Part shown: positions 15,341-23,040 of the stretch, piece by piece
Layout: each line of letters opens with the position of its first letter
Position numbering within the stretch: position 1 is the first letter of the stretch
Source of the DNA: Janthinobacterium sp. BJB426
GTDB taxonomy: Bacteria; Pseudomonadota; Gammaproteobacteria; Burkholderiales; Burkholderiaceae_D
Reading direction: 5' to 3'
DNA length: 64,000 nt
Assembly (NCBI RefSeq): GCF_002735705.1
Contig: NZ_PDZL01000019.1
Location: 1 to 64,000, forward strand
Program-made: the position numbers and the translations under genes
The notes under the pieces: generated by a model
What the model was told of the DNA's origin: nothing
Database searches by the model: none
What the model saw: only the letters and a program-made list of their open reading frames with translations

Positions 15341-17593
15341 ATGAACCAGTTGATTTCTTCCATCACCGACCGGGCCAATGTGCTGCTGGTCAGCAATTCG
15401 CCGAACGATGTGCGCGAACTGCTGTATGTGCTGGACCGGCATAACCTGGGTACGGGACTGGCGGGCGATATCGACGAAGGCGTGGAACTGGCGGCCGGCG
15501 GCACGGACCTGATCCTGCTCGACGCGGCCCTGGCAGGCACGAATATCGGCGCCACCTGCATGCGTCTGCGCAATGCGGGCGGACGCCACAGCGTGCCCCT
15601 GCTGCTGATGTCGGCCACTCCCAGCGCCGAGGAACAAGGCCGCAGCGTGGGTGCCGGCGCCTCCGACTACATCAAGATGCCCTTCAATGCGCGCGACGTG
15701 GCGGAAAAAATCCTCATGGAACTGGCGCTGCACAAGGCCGAGACGCCCGCTGCCCGCCCCTACACCACGCCTGCCGCGCCGCCGCGCCCCCTGCATCCGC
15801 AAACGCTGGAAGTCAATTACCACTCCATCCTGGCCGGTTCGCCCGATGCCGTGCTGCTGTTCGACATCGACAACCGCCTGCTGATCGACGCCAACCACCT
15901 GGCCGAAGACTTGTTCGGCATGCCGCTGGCCGAGCTGCTGCAAGGCGGCATGGAGCCGCTGTTTCCCAGGCATCAGGACGATGGCCGCGCCTCGCCGCAA
16001 TTGCTGGAAGAAAAGATCCGCGATACCTTGCAAGGCAAGATCGTCGTCTTTCGCGCCAGCTGCTGCCACCGCGACAGCCACCCGATCGCCTGCGAAATCC
16101 GCCTGATGCGCCTGTCCGTGCCGGGCCGCCAGCTGGTGCATGCGCGCATCATCGACTTGACTGAACGCAACCTCGCCGAAGCCATGCGCTCGGGCCAGAG
16201 CGCCCTGCTGGAAATGGTCGCCAAGGGCGCGCCGCTGATCCCTACCCTGAACCACTTGCTGCTCCTTATCGAAGGCCAGTCGCGCGGCGTGCTCTGCTCC
16301 ATCATGCTGCTCGACGACGACGGCGTCCACATGCACAGCGCGGCCGGCCCCAGCCTGCCGGCCGAGTACATGGCCCTGCTCGAAGGCGTGGCCATCGGCG
16401 ACGGCGTGGGTTCCTGCGGCACGGCCATGTTCCTGCGCGAACCGGTGGTCGTCACCGACATCATGCACGATCCGCTGTGGGCGCCCTACCGCGAACTGGC
16501 CGCGCCATTCGGCTTGCGCGCCTGCTGGTCGCGCCCCATCTTCGGCCAGGATGGCGCCGTGCTCGGGTCCTTCGCCATGTACTACCGCGAAGTGCGCAAG
16601 CCCGACGCGCGCGACCTGGAACTGATCGACACGGCGACCGACCTGGCCGGCATCGCGATTGGCCGCATGCGCCACGAACGCGAGCTGCAACGCCACCGCG
16701 CCCACCTGGAAGACTTGGTGGCCGAACGCACGGCAGCCCTGACGCAGGCCAAGGAACACTCGGAGCAAACGAATCTCGAACTGGCCGCCGCGCTGGAAAA
16801 CCTGTCCATCACGCAAGAAGAACTGGTGCGCCGCGACAAGCTGGCCGCGCTCGGTGCGCTGGTGGCCGGCATCGCGCATGAACTCAATACGCCGATCGGC
16901 AACGGCCTCGTGGTGGCCACCACCATGGCCGAACGCACGCGCGAAATCCAGGCCAGCTTCCTCGACGGCTTACGCCGCTCCGAACTGGGCGCCTACCTGA
17001 CCCAGGCCAGCGAGGCGGACGCCATCATGCTGCGCAACCTGCAGCGCGCCGCCGACCTCGTTTCAAGCTTCAAACAGATCGCCGTCGACCGCGCCAGCTC
17101 GCAGCGCCGCCACTTCCTGCTGCGCCAGTTCGTCGCCGAACTGATGCTGCCCCTGTCCACGCCGCTCAAGGCCGCCGGCCTGAGCCTGACGCAGGATGTG
17201 CCGGACGGCCTGGCCATGGACAGCTATCCCGGTCCACTGGGCCAGGTGCTGAGCAACCTGCTGGAAAATTGCCTGCGCCACGCCTTTGAGGGCCGCAGCG
17301 GCGGCAACATCGCCATCACGGCACGCGGCAGCGACGACGGGCAGACGATCACCGTGTCCATCGCCGACACGGGCGTGGGCATCGCCGCCGACGACCTGGT
17401 GCATGTCTACGATCCCTTCTTCACGACCAAGCTCGGTTCCGGTGGCTCGGGCCTGGGCCTGCATGTGGCGCACAACATCGTCACGGGCGTGCTGGGCGGC
17501 CATATCCATGTTGCCAGCAGCACCGGTGACGGCGGCGGCACCACGTTCACCCTGCAACTGCCCACCGCCGCGCCGCAAGCGCCCGCCCCCTGA
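15341..17593 (+). CDS. Receiver-PAS-GAF hybrid sensor histidine kinase
   Basis: A 750-aa signalling kinase with no predicted membrane helix. An N-terminal receiver domain (about 10-125) has Asp61 in LILLDAAL as likely phospho-acceptor and K in YIKMPF. Then come a PAS domain (about 165-285), a GAF domain (about 300-445), a coiled coil, a HisKA with His513 in GIAHELNTP, and an HATPase with ENCLRHAF, DTGVGI (about 676) and GSGLGLHVAHNIV. The GAF has CSIMLLDDDGVHMHSAAGPSLP and GDGVGSCGTA, as in GAF domains of bacterial sensor kinases. No cognate regulator gene is adjacent. The N-terminal position of the receiver is unusual. Signal unknown. Confidence 0.9.
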   Translation: MNQLISSITDRANVLLVSNSPNDVRELLYVLDRHNLGTGLAGDIDEGVELAAGGTDLILLDAALAGTNIGATCMRLRNAGGRHSVPLLLMSATPSAEEQGRSVGAGASDYIKMPFNARDVAEKILMELALHKAETPAARPYTTPAAPPRPLHPQTLEVNYHSILAGSPDAVLLFDIDNRLLIDANHLAEDLFGMPLAELLQGGMEPLFPRHQDDGRASPQLLEEKIRDTLQGKIVVFRASCCHRDSHPIACEIRLMRLSVPGRQLVHARIIDLTERNLAEAMRSGQSALLEMVAKGAPLIPTLNHLLLLIEGQSRGVLCSIMLLDDDGVHMHSAAGPSLPAEYMALLEGVAIGDGVGSCGTAMFLREPVVVTDIMHDPLWAPYRELAAPFGLRACWSRPIFGQDGAVLGSFAMYYREVRKPDARDLELIDTATDLAGIAIGRMRHERELQRHRAHLEDLVAERTAALTQAKEHSEQTNLELAAALENLSITQEELVRRDKLAALGALVAGIAHELNTPIGNGLVVATTMAERTREIQASFLDGLRRSELGAYLTQASEADAIMLRNLQRAADLVSSFKQIAVDRASSQRRHFLLRQFVAELMLPLSTPLKAAGLSLTQDVPDGLAMDSYPGPLGQVLSNLLENCLRHAFEGRSGGNIAITARGSDDGQTITVSIADTGVGIAADDLVHVYDPFFTTKLGSGGSGLGLHVAHNIVTGVLGGHIHVASSTGDGGGTTFTLQLPTAAPQAPAP

Positions 17594-17640
17594 AGGGCTG
17601 GCGCGCTACAATGCCAGCAAGCATTTCTTTCGGAGTACCC

Positions 17641-17835
17641 ATGAAATACCTGACCGCCGCCGCCCTGCTGGCAGTTTGCGCCTGCGCATTGGCCGGACCC
17701 GCCCCCTGGTACAAATGGCGCAGCAAGATCGACGGCACCCTGTCGTGCGCCCAATCGACCCTGGGATTTGGCTGGGAACTGGCCTCGGGACCGTACAAAG
17801 ATAGCCGTTGCGAAAAACCGGCGCTTGTTAAATAA
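17641..17835 (+). CDS. Small secreted protein, function unknown
   Basis: A 64-aa protein with a signal peptide (MKYLTAAALLAVCACALAG) and a mature part of about 45 residues with two cysteines and aromatic motifs (PWYKWRSKIDGTLSCAQ, GFGWELASGPYKDSRC). ATG 17641 has GGAG at 17632-17635, a good ribosome site; the longer frame from 17611 lacks this. The two cysteines may form a disulfide in the periplasm. I do not recognise a named family. Confidence 0.75.
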   Translation: MKYLTAAALLAVCACALAGPAPWYKWRSKIDGTLSCAQSTLGFGWELASGPYKDSRCEKPALVK

Positions 17836-17942
17836 TGGGGCCATGACCACACGGGGCACCGGCTTGAAAGCAAGCGATGGCAATGCGGCGTCGAAAGAGT
17901 ATGGAACGATAAGAACGTATCTATTCAAACCGAGGAGACCAC

Positions 17943-18554
17943 ATGTTTACGAATCCCGAACAATTCGCAACGGCCACCAAGGCCCTGTTTGAATTCCAGC
18001 TGATGACCTTCAACACCCTCACCTCCAAGGCCGTGCAAGGCGTGGAACAGGTATTGGCGCTGAACATGGCCACTGCCAAGTCCGGCATCGAGGATGGCCT
18101 CGCCGCCAGCAAGGAAATCAGCCAGGCCAAGGATCCGAAGGCCGCCATGGCCGCCGCCGCCGCCCAGCTGCAACCGGGCGTGGCCGGCGCCAAAGCGTAT
18201 AAACAGCAACTCGACGACATCATCAAGGAAATCCACACGGAATTCACCACGGCTGCCGAAGCCCACGTGGCCGAAGCGAAAAGCAATCTGAGCGCCCTGA
18301 TCTACGACGTCACGAAAAACGTGCCGCCAGGCTCGGAAAACGCCGTCGCCATCGTCAAGGCCGCCATCGACAACGCCTTCCTCGGCTACGAGCAAGTGAC
18401 CAAGGCCACGAAACAGGCCGTGAAGACCGTGGAAGAGCAGATCGCCAAGGCCAGCGCGCAAGTGGCGCAGGCAACGGAAAAGGCCACGAGCGGCGCAACG
18501 GCAACGGCTGAAAAGGCGGCGCCTGCCGCCAAGCCGAAGGCTGCCAAGAAGTAA
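17943..18554 (+). CDS. Phasin family protein
   Basis: Polyhydroxyalkanoate granule-coating protein of 203 aa. The phasin pattern is clear: MFTNPEQFATATKALFEFQL, TSKAVQGVEQVLALNMATAK and NVPPGSENAVAIVKAAIDNA, all amphipathic helix without Cys or Trp. The C-terminus is an Ala/Lys-rich tail (KPKAAKK) typical of betaproteobacterial phasins. GAGGAG lies just before ATG 17943. It stands alone, without phaC or phaR nearby. Its presence implies PHB storage. Confidence 0.92.
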   Translation: MFTNPEQFATATKALFEFQLMTFNTLTSKAVQGVEQVLALNMATAKSGIEDGLAASKEISQAKDPKAAMAAAAAQLQPGVAGAKAYKQQLDDIIKEIHTEFTTAAEAHVAEAKSNLSALIYDVTKNVPPGSENAVAIVKAAIDNAFLGYEQVTKATKQAVKTVEEQIAKASAQVAQATEKATSGATATAEKAAPAAKPKAAKK

Positions 18555-18562
18555 ATTCGCAA

Positions 18563-18594
18563 CTATCGGGGCCTGAGTCCTCAGGTCCCGATAG
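18563..18594. terminator. Bidirectional hairpin between convergent genes
   Basis: A near-perfect 15-bp palindrome (18563-18577 / 18580-18594, one G-T pair) between the phasin stop and the convergent regulator stop, overlapping the last codons of the latter. T-runs are absent on both sides. Confidence 0.5.
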
Positions 18595-19213
18595 GTATGA
18601 TTCTGTACACGCAGCGCCTCCCCCCCTGCAGCAGATATTCGCTGCGCTCGACCGTGCAATCGTCCCCCAATACCCGCTGAAAGATGGCCAGCTCCGAGCG
18701 GCAGAAATTCTGGCATGCCGTGGCGGCTGCGCAGATCGGGCAATGGTTTTCCACCAGCAAGACACTGCCATCGTCCTGCGGCTCGGCATGGGCCATGTAA
18801 CCTTCGCCATCGCGCGCCCGCGCCAGGCTGTCCACTCTTTGCGCCAGCGCAAGCCCAGGGTCAACCAGCCTGGCGTAGGCCGCTTCGCTGCTGCGTTCGC
18901 GCGCGCCGATCAGTTTATCCAGGCCCTCGTCGCCGAACAGGGTTTTCACTTGCGCGATCAATTCCAGGGTCAGGTCGGCATGGCGGTCGGGAAAGCGCGC
19001 GTGGCCCTGCTGCGTCAGCGCCCAGCGCCGCGACGGGCGGCCCACCTTGTCGGCTACGTCCCCGTACGCCACCAGACCCTTGTCCTGCGCCGCTTCCAGC
19101 TGGCGCCGCGCGCCCATGGAGGTGATATCGAGCAAGGCTGCCAGCTGCTGCGCCGTCTGCGGGCCGCGCATCTTCAGCAGGAACAGGGTCTGCTCCGACG
19201 TGTTCATGCTCAT
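18581..19213 (-). CDS. SufR-like winged-helix regulator with Cys cluster
   Basis: A 210-aa transcriptional regulator. The N-terminal winged helix (residues 5-75) reads TLFLLKMRGPQTAQQLAALL, MGARRQLEAAQDKGLV and GRPSRRWALTQQGHARFP. The C-terminal domain (about 110-205) carries Cys158, Cys161, Cys167, Cys171, Cys186 and Cys201. C158-X12-C171-X14-C186-X14-C201 closely resembles the CX12CX13CX14C cluster ligands of SufR, so an iron-sulfur cluster is likely. No suf or isc genes are near; the gene overlaps the upstream MFS transporter by ATGA. It probably controls that operon in response to iron-sulfur or redox status. Confidence 0.85.
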   Translation of the reverse strand: MSMNTSEQTLFLLKMRGPQTAQQLAALLDITSMGARRQLEAAQDKGLVAYGDVADKVGRPSRRWALTQQGHARFPDRHADLTLELIAQVKTLFGDEGLDKLIGARERSSEAAYARLVDPGLALAQRVDSLARARDGEGYMAHAEPQDDGSVLLVENHCPICAAATACQNFCRSELAIFQRVLGDDCTVERSEYLLQGGRRCVYRIIPIGT

Positions 19214-20427
19214 GCCACCGCCTTTGCATCTCCTACGCCAGCCAGCTGGCGGCGCCAGGCCGCCATGCGCCACGCAGCCCACGCAGCGGACAAGGCACCC
19301 GCGACAAGGATCAGGCGCGTATCGATCAGGGTCAGCACGGAGCCGCTGAGGGCGACGACGATGTTGGCGATGCAAAAAGTGGTGGCCAGCAAGCCCATCA
19401 CAGCGCCCTGCCCGTGCGCGCTGAAGCGCTCCGCGCACCAGCCCTGGATCACCGTGTTGTACAGGGCGTTCGGAATGCCGAACAGCACGATGGCGGCGAT
19501 GCCCACCCAGATATTGCCCAGTGCCAAGATTCCTACGGCCAGCGCCACGCCGCACGCATACCAGCTGGCCCGCAGCAAGGGCGCATGGCGGCTGGGACCG
19601 CCCGCCAGCAAGGACGTGACCGTCATCGTGCCGCACAGGCCCACATTCACCCAGGCAATCTCCTGTGCATGGTAATTGGCCGTTTCGACCAGCCACAGCG
19701 GATAGAACTCGTAAAAGCTGGCCACGCCGCAGGTCAGCGCCAGCTGCACGATGAACAGGGTGCGCAGCTCCTCATGGCGCAGCAAATTAAGCGAATGGCG
19801 GTCGCGCGCCACTTGCCACCACGACGTCGTCAAGAGCGAGGGCGTTTCGCGCGGCAAGCCCACGGCCACCAGCACGGCGACCAGCATTAAAGCGGCGGCG
19901 GCGATCCAGAACGGCACCGTCACGCCCCAATGCAAGGTCGCGCCCGCCAGGATCGGGCCGACCAGCCAGCCCAGGTAAAACGCGCCGTTCAGCCATGACA
20001 TGGCGCGCAGGCGCAGCGGCCCCGTCAGCTGGTCGGCCAGCATGGCGCGCGCCACGGCGCCGTTGCCTTCCAGCAAACCCGTGATGAAACGGGCCACGAT
20101 GAACAGCGGGTAGGACTGGATCACCAGCGCCCAGGCCGTGATGGCGTGGCCGATGGCGGCGCCCACGGCCGTGCGCATCAGCAAGGGACGGCGGCCATAA
20201 CGGTCGGACAAGGGACCCAGCAGGGCCGAGCCGATCAGCAAGCCCAGCGGGTTGATGGTCAGCGCCAGTCCGAACAGCAATTTCGACGGCAAGCCGAGAA
20301 AATTATTAAAGGCATTCGGCGCCTCGGCCGCAAACAAAGGCGGCAGGATCGGGTATGGCAGCGAGGCGCCGATGGTCGACAGCAGCGCCAGCAGGCAAGC
20401 GGCGGAAATTAATATGATGTTTTTCAT
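19210..20427 (-). CDS. MFS transporter (TetA/efflux-type)
   Basis: A 405-aa inner-membrane protein with about 12 hydrophobic segments. The MFS motif A is GPLSDRYGRRPLLMRT between helices 2 and 3, and RFITGLLEGNGAVARAM lies near helices 4-5, as in drug-efflux carriers. Substrate not predictable. ATG 20427 (MKNIILISAACLLALL) is chosen because the protein then begins with the first helix; upstream in-frame sequence is not membrane-like. The stop overlaps the SufR-like regulator start by four bases, so the two form one unit. Confidence 0.88.
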   Translation of the reverse strand: MKNIILISAACLLALLSTIGASLPYPILPPLFAAEAPNAFNNFLGLPSKLLFGLALTINPLGLLIGSALLGPLSDRYGRRPLLMRTAVGAAIGHAITAWALVIQSYPLFIVARFITGLLEGNGAVARAMLADQLTGPLRLRAMSWLNGAFYLGWLVGPILAGATLHWGVTVPFWIAAAALMLVAVLVAVGLPRETPSLLTTSWWQVARDRHSLNLLRHEELRTLFIVQLALTCGVASFYEFYPLWLVETANYHAQEIAWVNVGLCGTMTVTSLLAGGPSRHAPLLRASWYACGVALAVGILALGNIWVGIAAIVLFGIPNALYNTVIQGWCAERFSAHGQGAVMGLLATTFCIANIVVALSGSVLTLIDTRLILVAGALSAAWAAWRMAAWRRQLAGVGDAKAVA

Positions 20428-20476
20428 GCGGACTCGATGGATATAGTTTGGCAAGGCTACGTGAGCACGCCACATA

Positions 20477-20496
20477 AGTAAACTAAAATGTTTATT
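20477..20496. promoter_or_regulatory. AT-rich imperfect dyad upstream of MFS gene
   Basis: AGTAAAC-N6-GTTTATT (one mismatch), 50-70 bp upstream of the MFS start, in the divergent region facing the SMI1-like gene. It is a possible operator for the SufR-like regulator; this is inference from position only. Confidence 0.25.
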
Positions 20497-20587
20497 AATT
20501 ATGTCCATCACTGCTGCCATGGCGCCAACCGTGCGCGCCATCGCCTCGACTATCATTTGCCCATCACTCACGTTTAACGGGGCAAAC

Positions 20588-21292
20588 ATGACATTGGCAG
20601 AAATAGAACAACAACACGGCTTCACCTATCCCGCATTGTATCGGCAGCTGGAGCGCGACGGCATGCTGGCCGTGGGCGAATATGGGCCCGACTGGTACAA
20701 GCTGGTCTATCCCACCTTGACGGACCGGCCCACCCTGCTGTTGCATGCGGACGATTTTGAATTGCTCAACATCGAGGCCGTTGCCGCGGAAGTGGACGCG
20801 CTGCTGGATACGGACGATTACCGGCAGATCGACCCCGCCTTCCAGTTCATCCCCTTCGCGCAAACGGGCGCGGGCGACCACTACTGCTTTTTCGCGTCAG
20901 GCGAGCAAGACGGCGAGATGCCCATCGTGCTGCTGTGGCATGACGACAATGAAGCCCAGTACCTGGCGAAAAACCTGCAAGATTTCATGGTTCACATGTT
21001 GTTGAACAGCATGGCCGACCAGGACACGTACAACGACGTCAGCGACGAGGCATTCAAGGATCAACTGACGAAAACCCTGGGCACGCATGCACGCTACCTG
21101 ACGGCGCGGCAAGCCGACGTGCTGCAGGGCCTGCTGGCTCGGGACATCATCGATTACGACGTGGCGTTGCCGAAAGGACGCACGGAAACGCACAGGGGAT
21201 TGCTGACCGACATCGAACTGGCCAGCCTGCGCGCCGAACTGATTCCCTACGAAAAGTTCGACAGCTGTTTTGCCTACAGCACGGCTGGCTGA
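20588..21292 (+). CDS. SMI1/KNR4 (SUKH)-like protein
   Basis: A 234-aa cytoplasmic protein. The N-terminal half fits the SMI1/KNR4 fold loosely: IEQQHGFTYPALYRQLERDG, YGPDWYKL, FQFIPFAQTGAGDHYCF and EMPIVLLWHDD. SUKH proteins often act as immunity proteins against secreted nuclease toxins, but no toxin gene is adjacent, so this may be an orphan or a housekeeping relative. ATG 20588 is used; the in-frame extension to 20501 has no ribosome site. It is 95 bp upstream of the FAN1-like gene on the same strand. Confidence 0.65.
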   Translation: MTLAEIEQQHGFTYPALYRQLERDGMLAVGEYGPDWYKLVYPTLTDRPTLLLHADDFELLNIEAVAAEVDALLDTDDYRQIDPAFQFIPFAQTGAGDHYCFFASGEQDGEMPIVLLWHDDNEAQYLAKNLQDFMVHMLLNSMADQDTYNDVSDEAFKDQLTKTLGTHARYLTARQADVLQGLLARDIIDYDVALPKGRTETHRGLLTDIELASLRAELIPYEKFDSCFAYSTAG

Positions 21293-21387
21293 ACATAAAA
21301 TCGCTGGGCAAGCGACGGCTGAAGGTTTAAACTGTATATAAACACAGTAAAACCCATCACTTTGCATCTTGCCCTATTGCCATCCCC

Positions 21388-23040
21388 ATGTTGAGAGTCC
21401 TGGAAAATCCCCTGTACTATCTGGATAATTTCCAGGATGTGCTGAACTGGATCGGCGCGCGTTACGCCGATCTGCTGAGTCCTGAAGAGACGCAGTTCAT
21501 CGCCGCATTCGGCGCCCTGCCGCAGCCGTCGCGCGCCCTGTTCGTGCGCCTCGTCATGCGCAAGGGCTGCCTGTTTCGCGCCAGCAAGCTCAATTACCCG
21601 GAAATCGGCGACACGCGCGCCGCCGCCCTGCCCTTGCTGGCAACTTGCTGGGTGGAAGCCGATCCTGCCATTTCGCTCGAAGAACTGTTCGAACTGCTGC
21701 CGAAAGCGGAAATCGCCCAGGCCTTCGACCTTACCGCGTCTTTGAAGGCGGCGCGCAAGGCGGAGCAATTGGACGCCTTGCGCGAGCAGCATGGGGAAAG
21801 TCAACCGTTCTCCGCGTGGCATCCGGCTAGCACCGACATACTGTACCGCATCGGCCTGCAAGCGCTGTGCGACCGCCTGCGCCTGATTTATTTTGGCAAC
21901 TATCACCAGGACTGGTCGGAATTCGTGCTGTCCGACCTCGGCGTGTACCAATACGAAAAGGTGGAATTCTCGCCGCAGTCGCGCGGTTTTCGCACGCGCC
22001 AGGATATCGAGCACTATGAAGTGCTGCACCAGTGCCGCGAACGCTACAACGACAGCGCGCCGGCCGACGAAGTGCTGCAGGAACTGGCTGCGCTGCCATT
22101 GCCCGAGGACAATACCTGGCTGGCCAGCCGGCGCGACAAGCTGCGCTTCCAGATCGCCCAACACCTGGAAAAATGCCAGGACTGGCCGGCCGCCTACCGC
22201 GCCTACGCCGATTGCCGCTATCCGGGCGCGCGTGGTCGCGCCATCCGCGTGCTGGAGAAAGATGAACAGCCGCAGGCGGCCTACGAGCGTCTGACGATCG
22301 CCCTCGCGGCGCCGGAAAGCGAGGCGGAACAGCAATTGCTGCTGCGCATGGCGCCCCGTTTGCGGCGCAAGCTGGGCCATGCGAAGCAGGCGGCCAATGC
22401 AGCCGCCGCCGTGGAGCGCATCGACCTGCTGCTGCCCTGCCCGGAACACGCGTGCTATGTGGAAGCGGTGGTGCAGCAACACCTGATGCAGGACGACGCA
22501 CCCGTGTATTACGTGGAAAACACCCTGATCAACTCGCTGTTCGGCCTGCTGTGCTGGCCCGCCATCTTCAAGGCCATGCCCGGCGCCTTCTTCCACCCGT
22601 TTCACAGGGGCCCGGCCGACTTGCACAGCGCCGATTTTTGCCAGCGCCGCAGCGGCGACTTCGCCGCTTGCCTGGCGCAACTGGACGACGGCAGCTATCA
22701 CGCCGCCATCCGCGCCACGCTTGCCGCCAAACACGGTATCGTCTCGCCCTTCGTCAGTTGGGACGTACTGGACGACGGCTTGCTGGACCTGGCGCTGGCC
22801 TGCATCCCGGCCGCGCACCTGAAGAAGGCGTTCGAACGCATCTTGCTCGACATCAAAAGTAACCGCAGCGGCTTTCCCGACCTGATCCAGTTCTGGCCAG
22901 CGGAACGGCGCTATCGCATGATCGAAGTCAAGGGTCCGGGCGACCGCCTGCAAGACAACCAGCTGCGCTGGATCGCGTATTGCGCCGAGCACGCCATGCC
23001 CGTCAGCGTGTGCTACCTGCAATGGCAGGCGGCAGCATGA
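21388..23040 (+). CDS. FAN1-like VRR-NUC structure-specific nuclease
   Basis: A 550-aa protein. Residues 1-110 form a helical, SAP/HTH-like N-terminus (LFVRLVMRKGCLFRASKLNY, as in bacterial FAN1). The middle (about 200-400) is TPR-like helical. The C-terminal VRR-NUC domain has the PD-D/ExK active site: Asp498 in FPDLIQF, then Glu513 and Lys515 in MIEVKGPGDRLQDNQ. FAN1 cleaves branched and 5'-flap DNA and acts in interstrand crosslink repair. The stop overlaps the next gene by ATGA, so nuclease and helicase are coupled. Confidence 0.9.
   Translation: MLRVLENPLYYLDNFQDVLNWIGARYADLLSPEETQFIAAFGALPQPSRALFVRLVMRKGCLFRASKLNYPEIGDTRAAALPLLATCWVEADPAISLEELFELLPKAEIAQAFDLTASLKAARKAEQLDALREQHGESQPFSAWHPASTDILYRIGLQALCDRLRLIYFGNYHQDWSEFVLSDLGVYQYEKVEFSPQSRGFRTRQDIEHYEVLHQCRERYNDSAPADEVLQELAALPLPEDNTWLASRRDKLRFQIAQHLEKCQDWPAAYRAYADCRYPGARGRAIRVLEKDEQPQAAYERLTIALAAPESEAEQQLLLRMAPRLRRKLGHAKQAANAAAAVERIDLLLPCPEHACYVEAVVQQHLMQDDAPVYYVENTLINSLFGLLCWPAIFKAMPGAFFHPFHRGPADLHSADFCQRRSGDFAACLAQLDDGSYHAAIRATLAAKHGIVSPFVSWDVLDDGLLDLALACIPAAHLKKAFERILLDIKSNRSGFPDLIQFWPAERRYRMIEVKGPGDRLQDNQLRWIAYCAEHAMPVSVCYLQWQAAA

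Noticed and set aside
20588-21292. Toxin-immunity pair based on the SMI1-like gene
   Set aside because: No toxin, Rhs, T6SS or Hcp/VgrG gene is adjacent, so an immunity role is not supported here.
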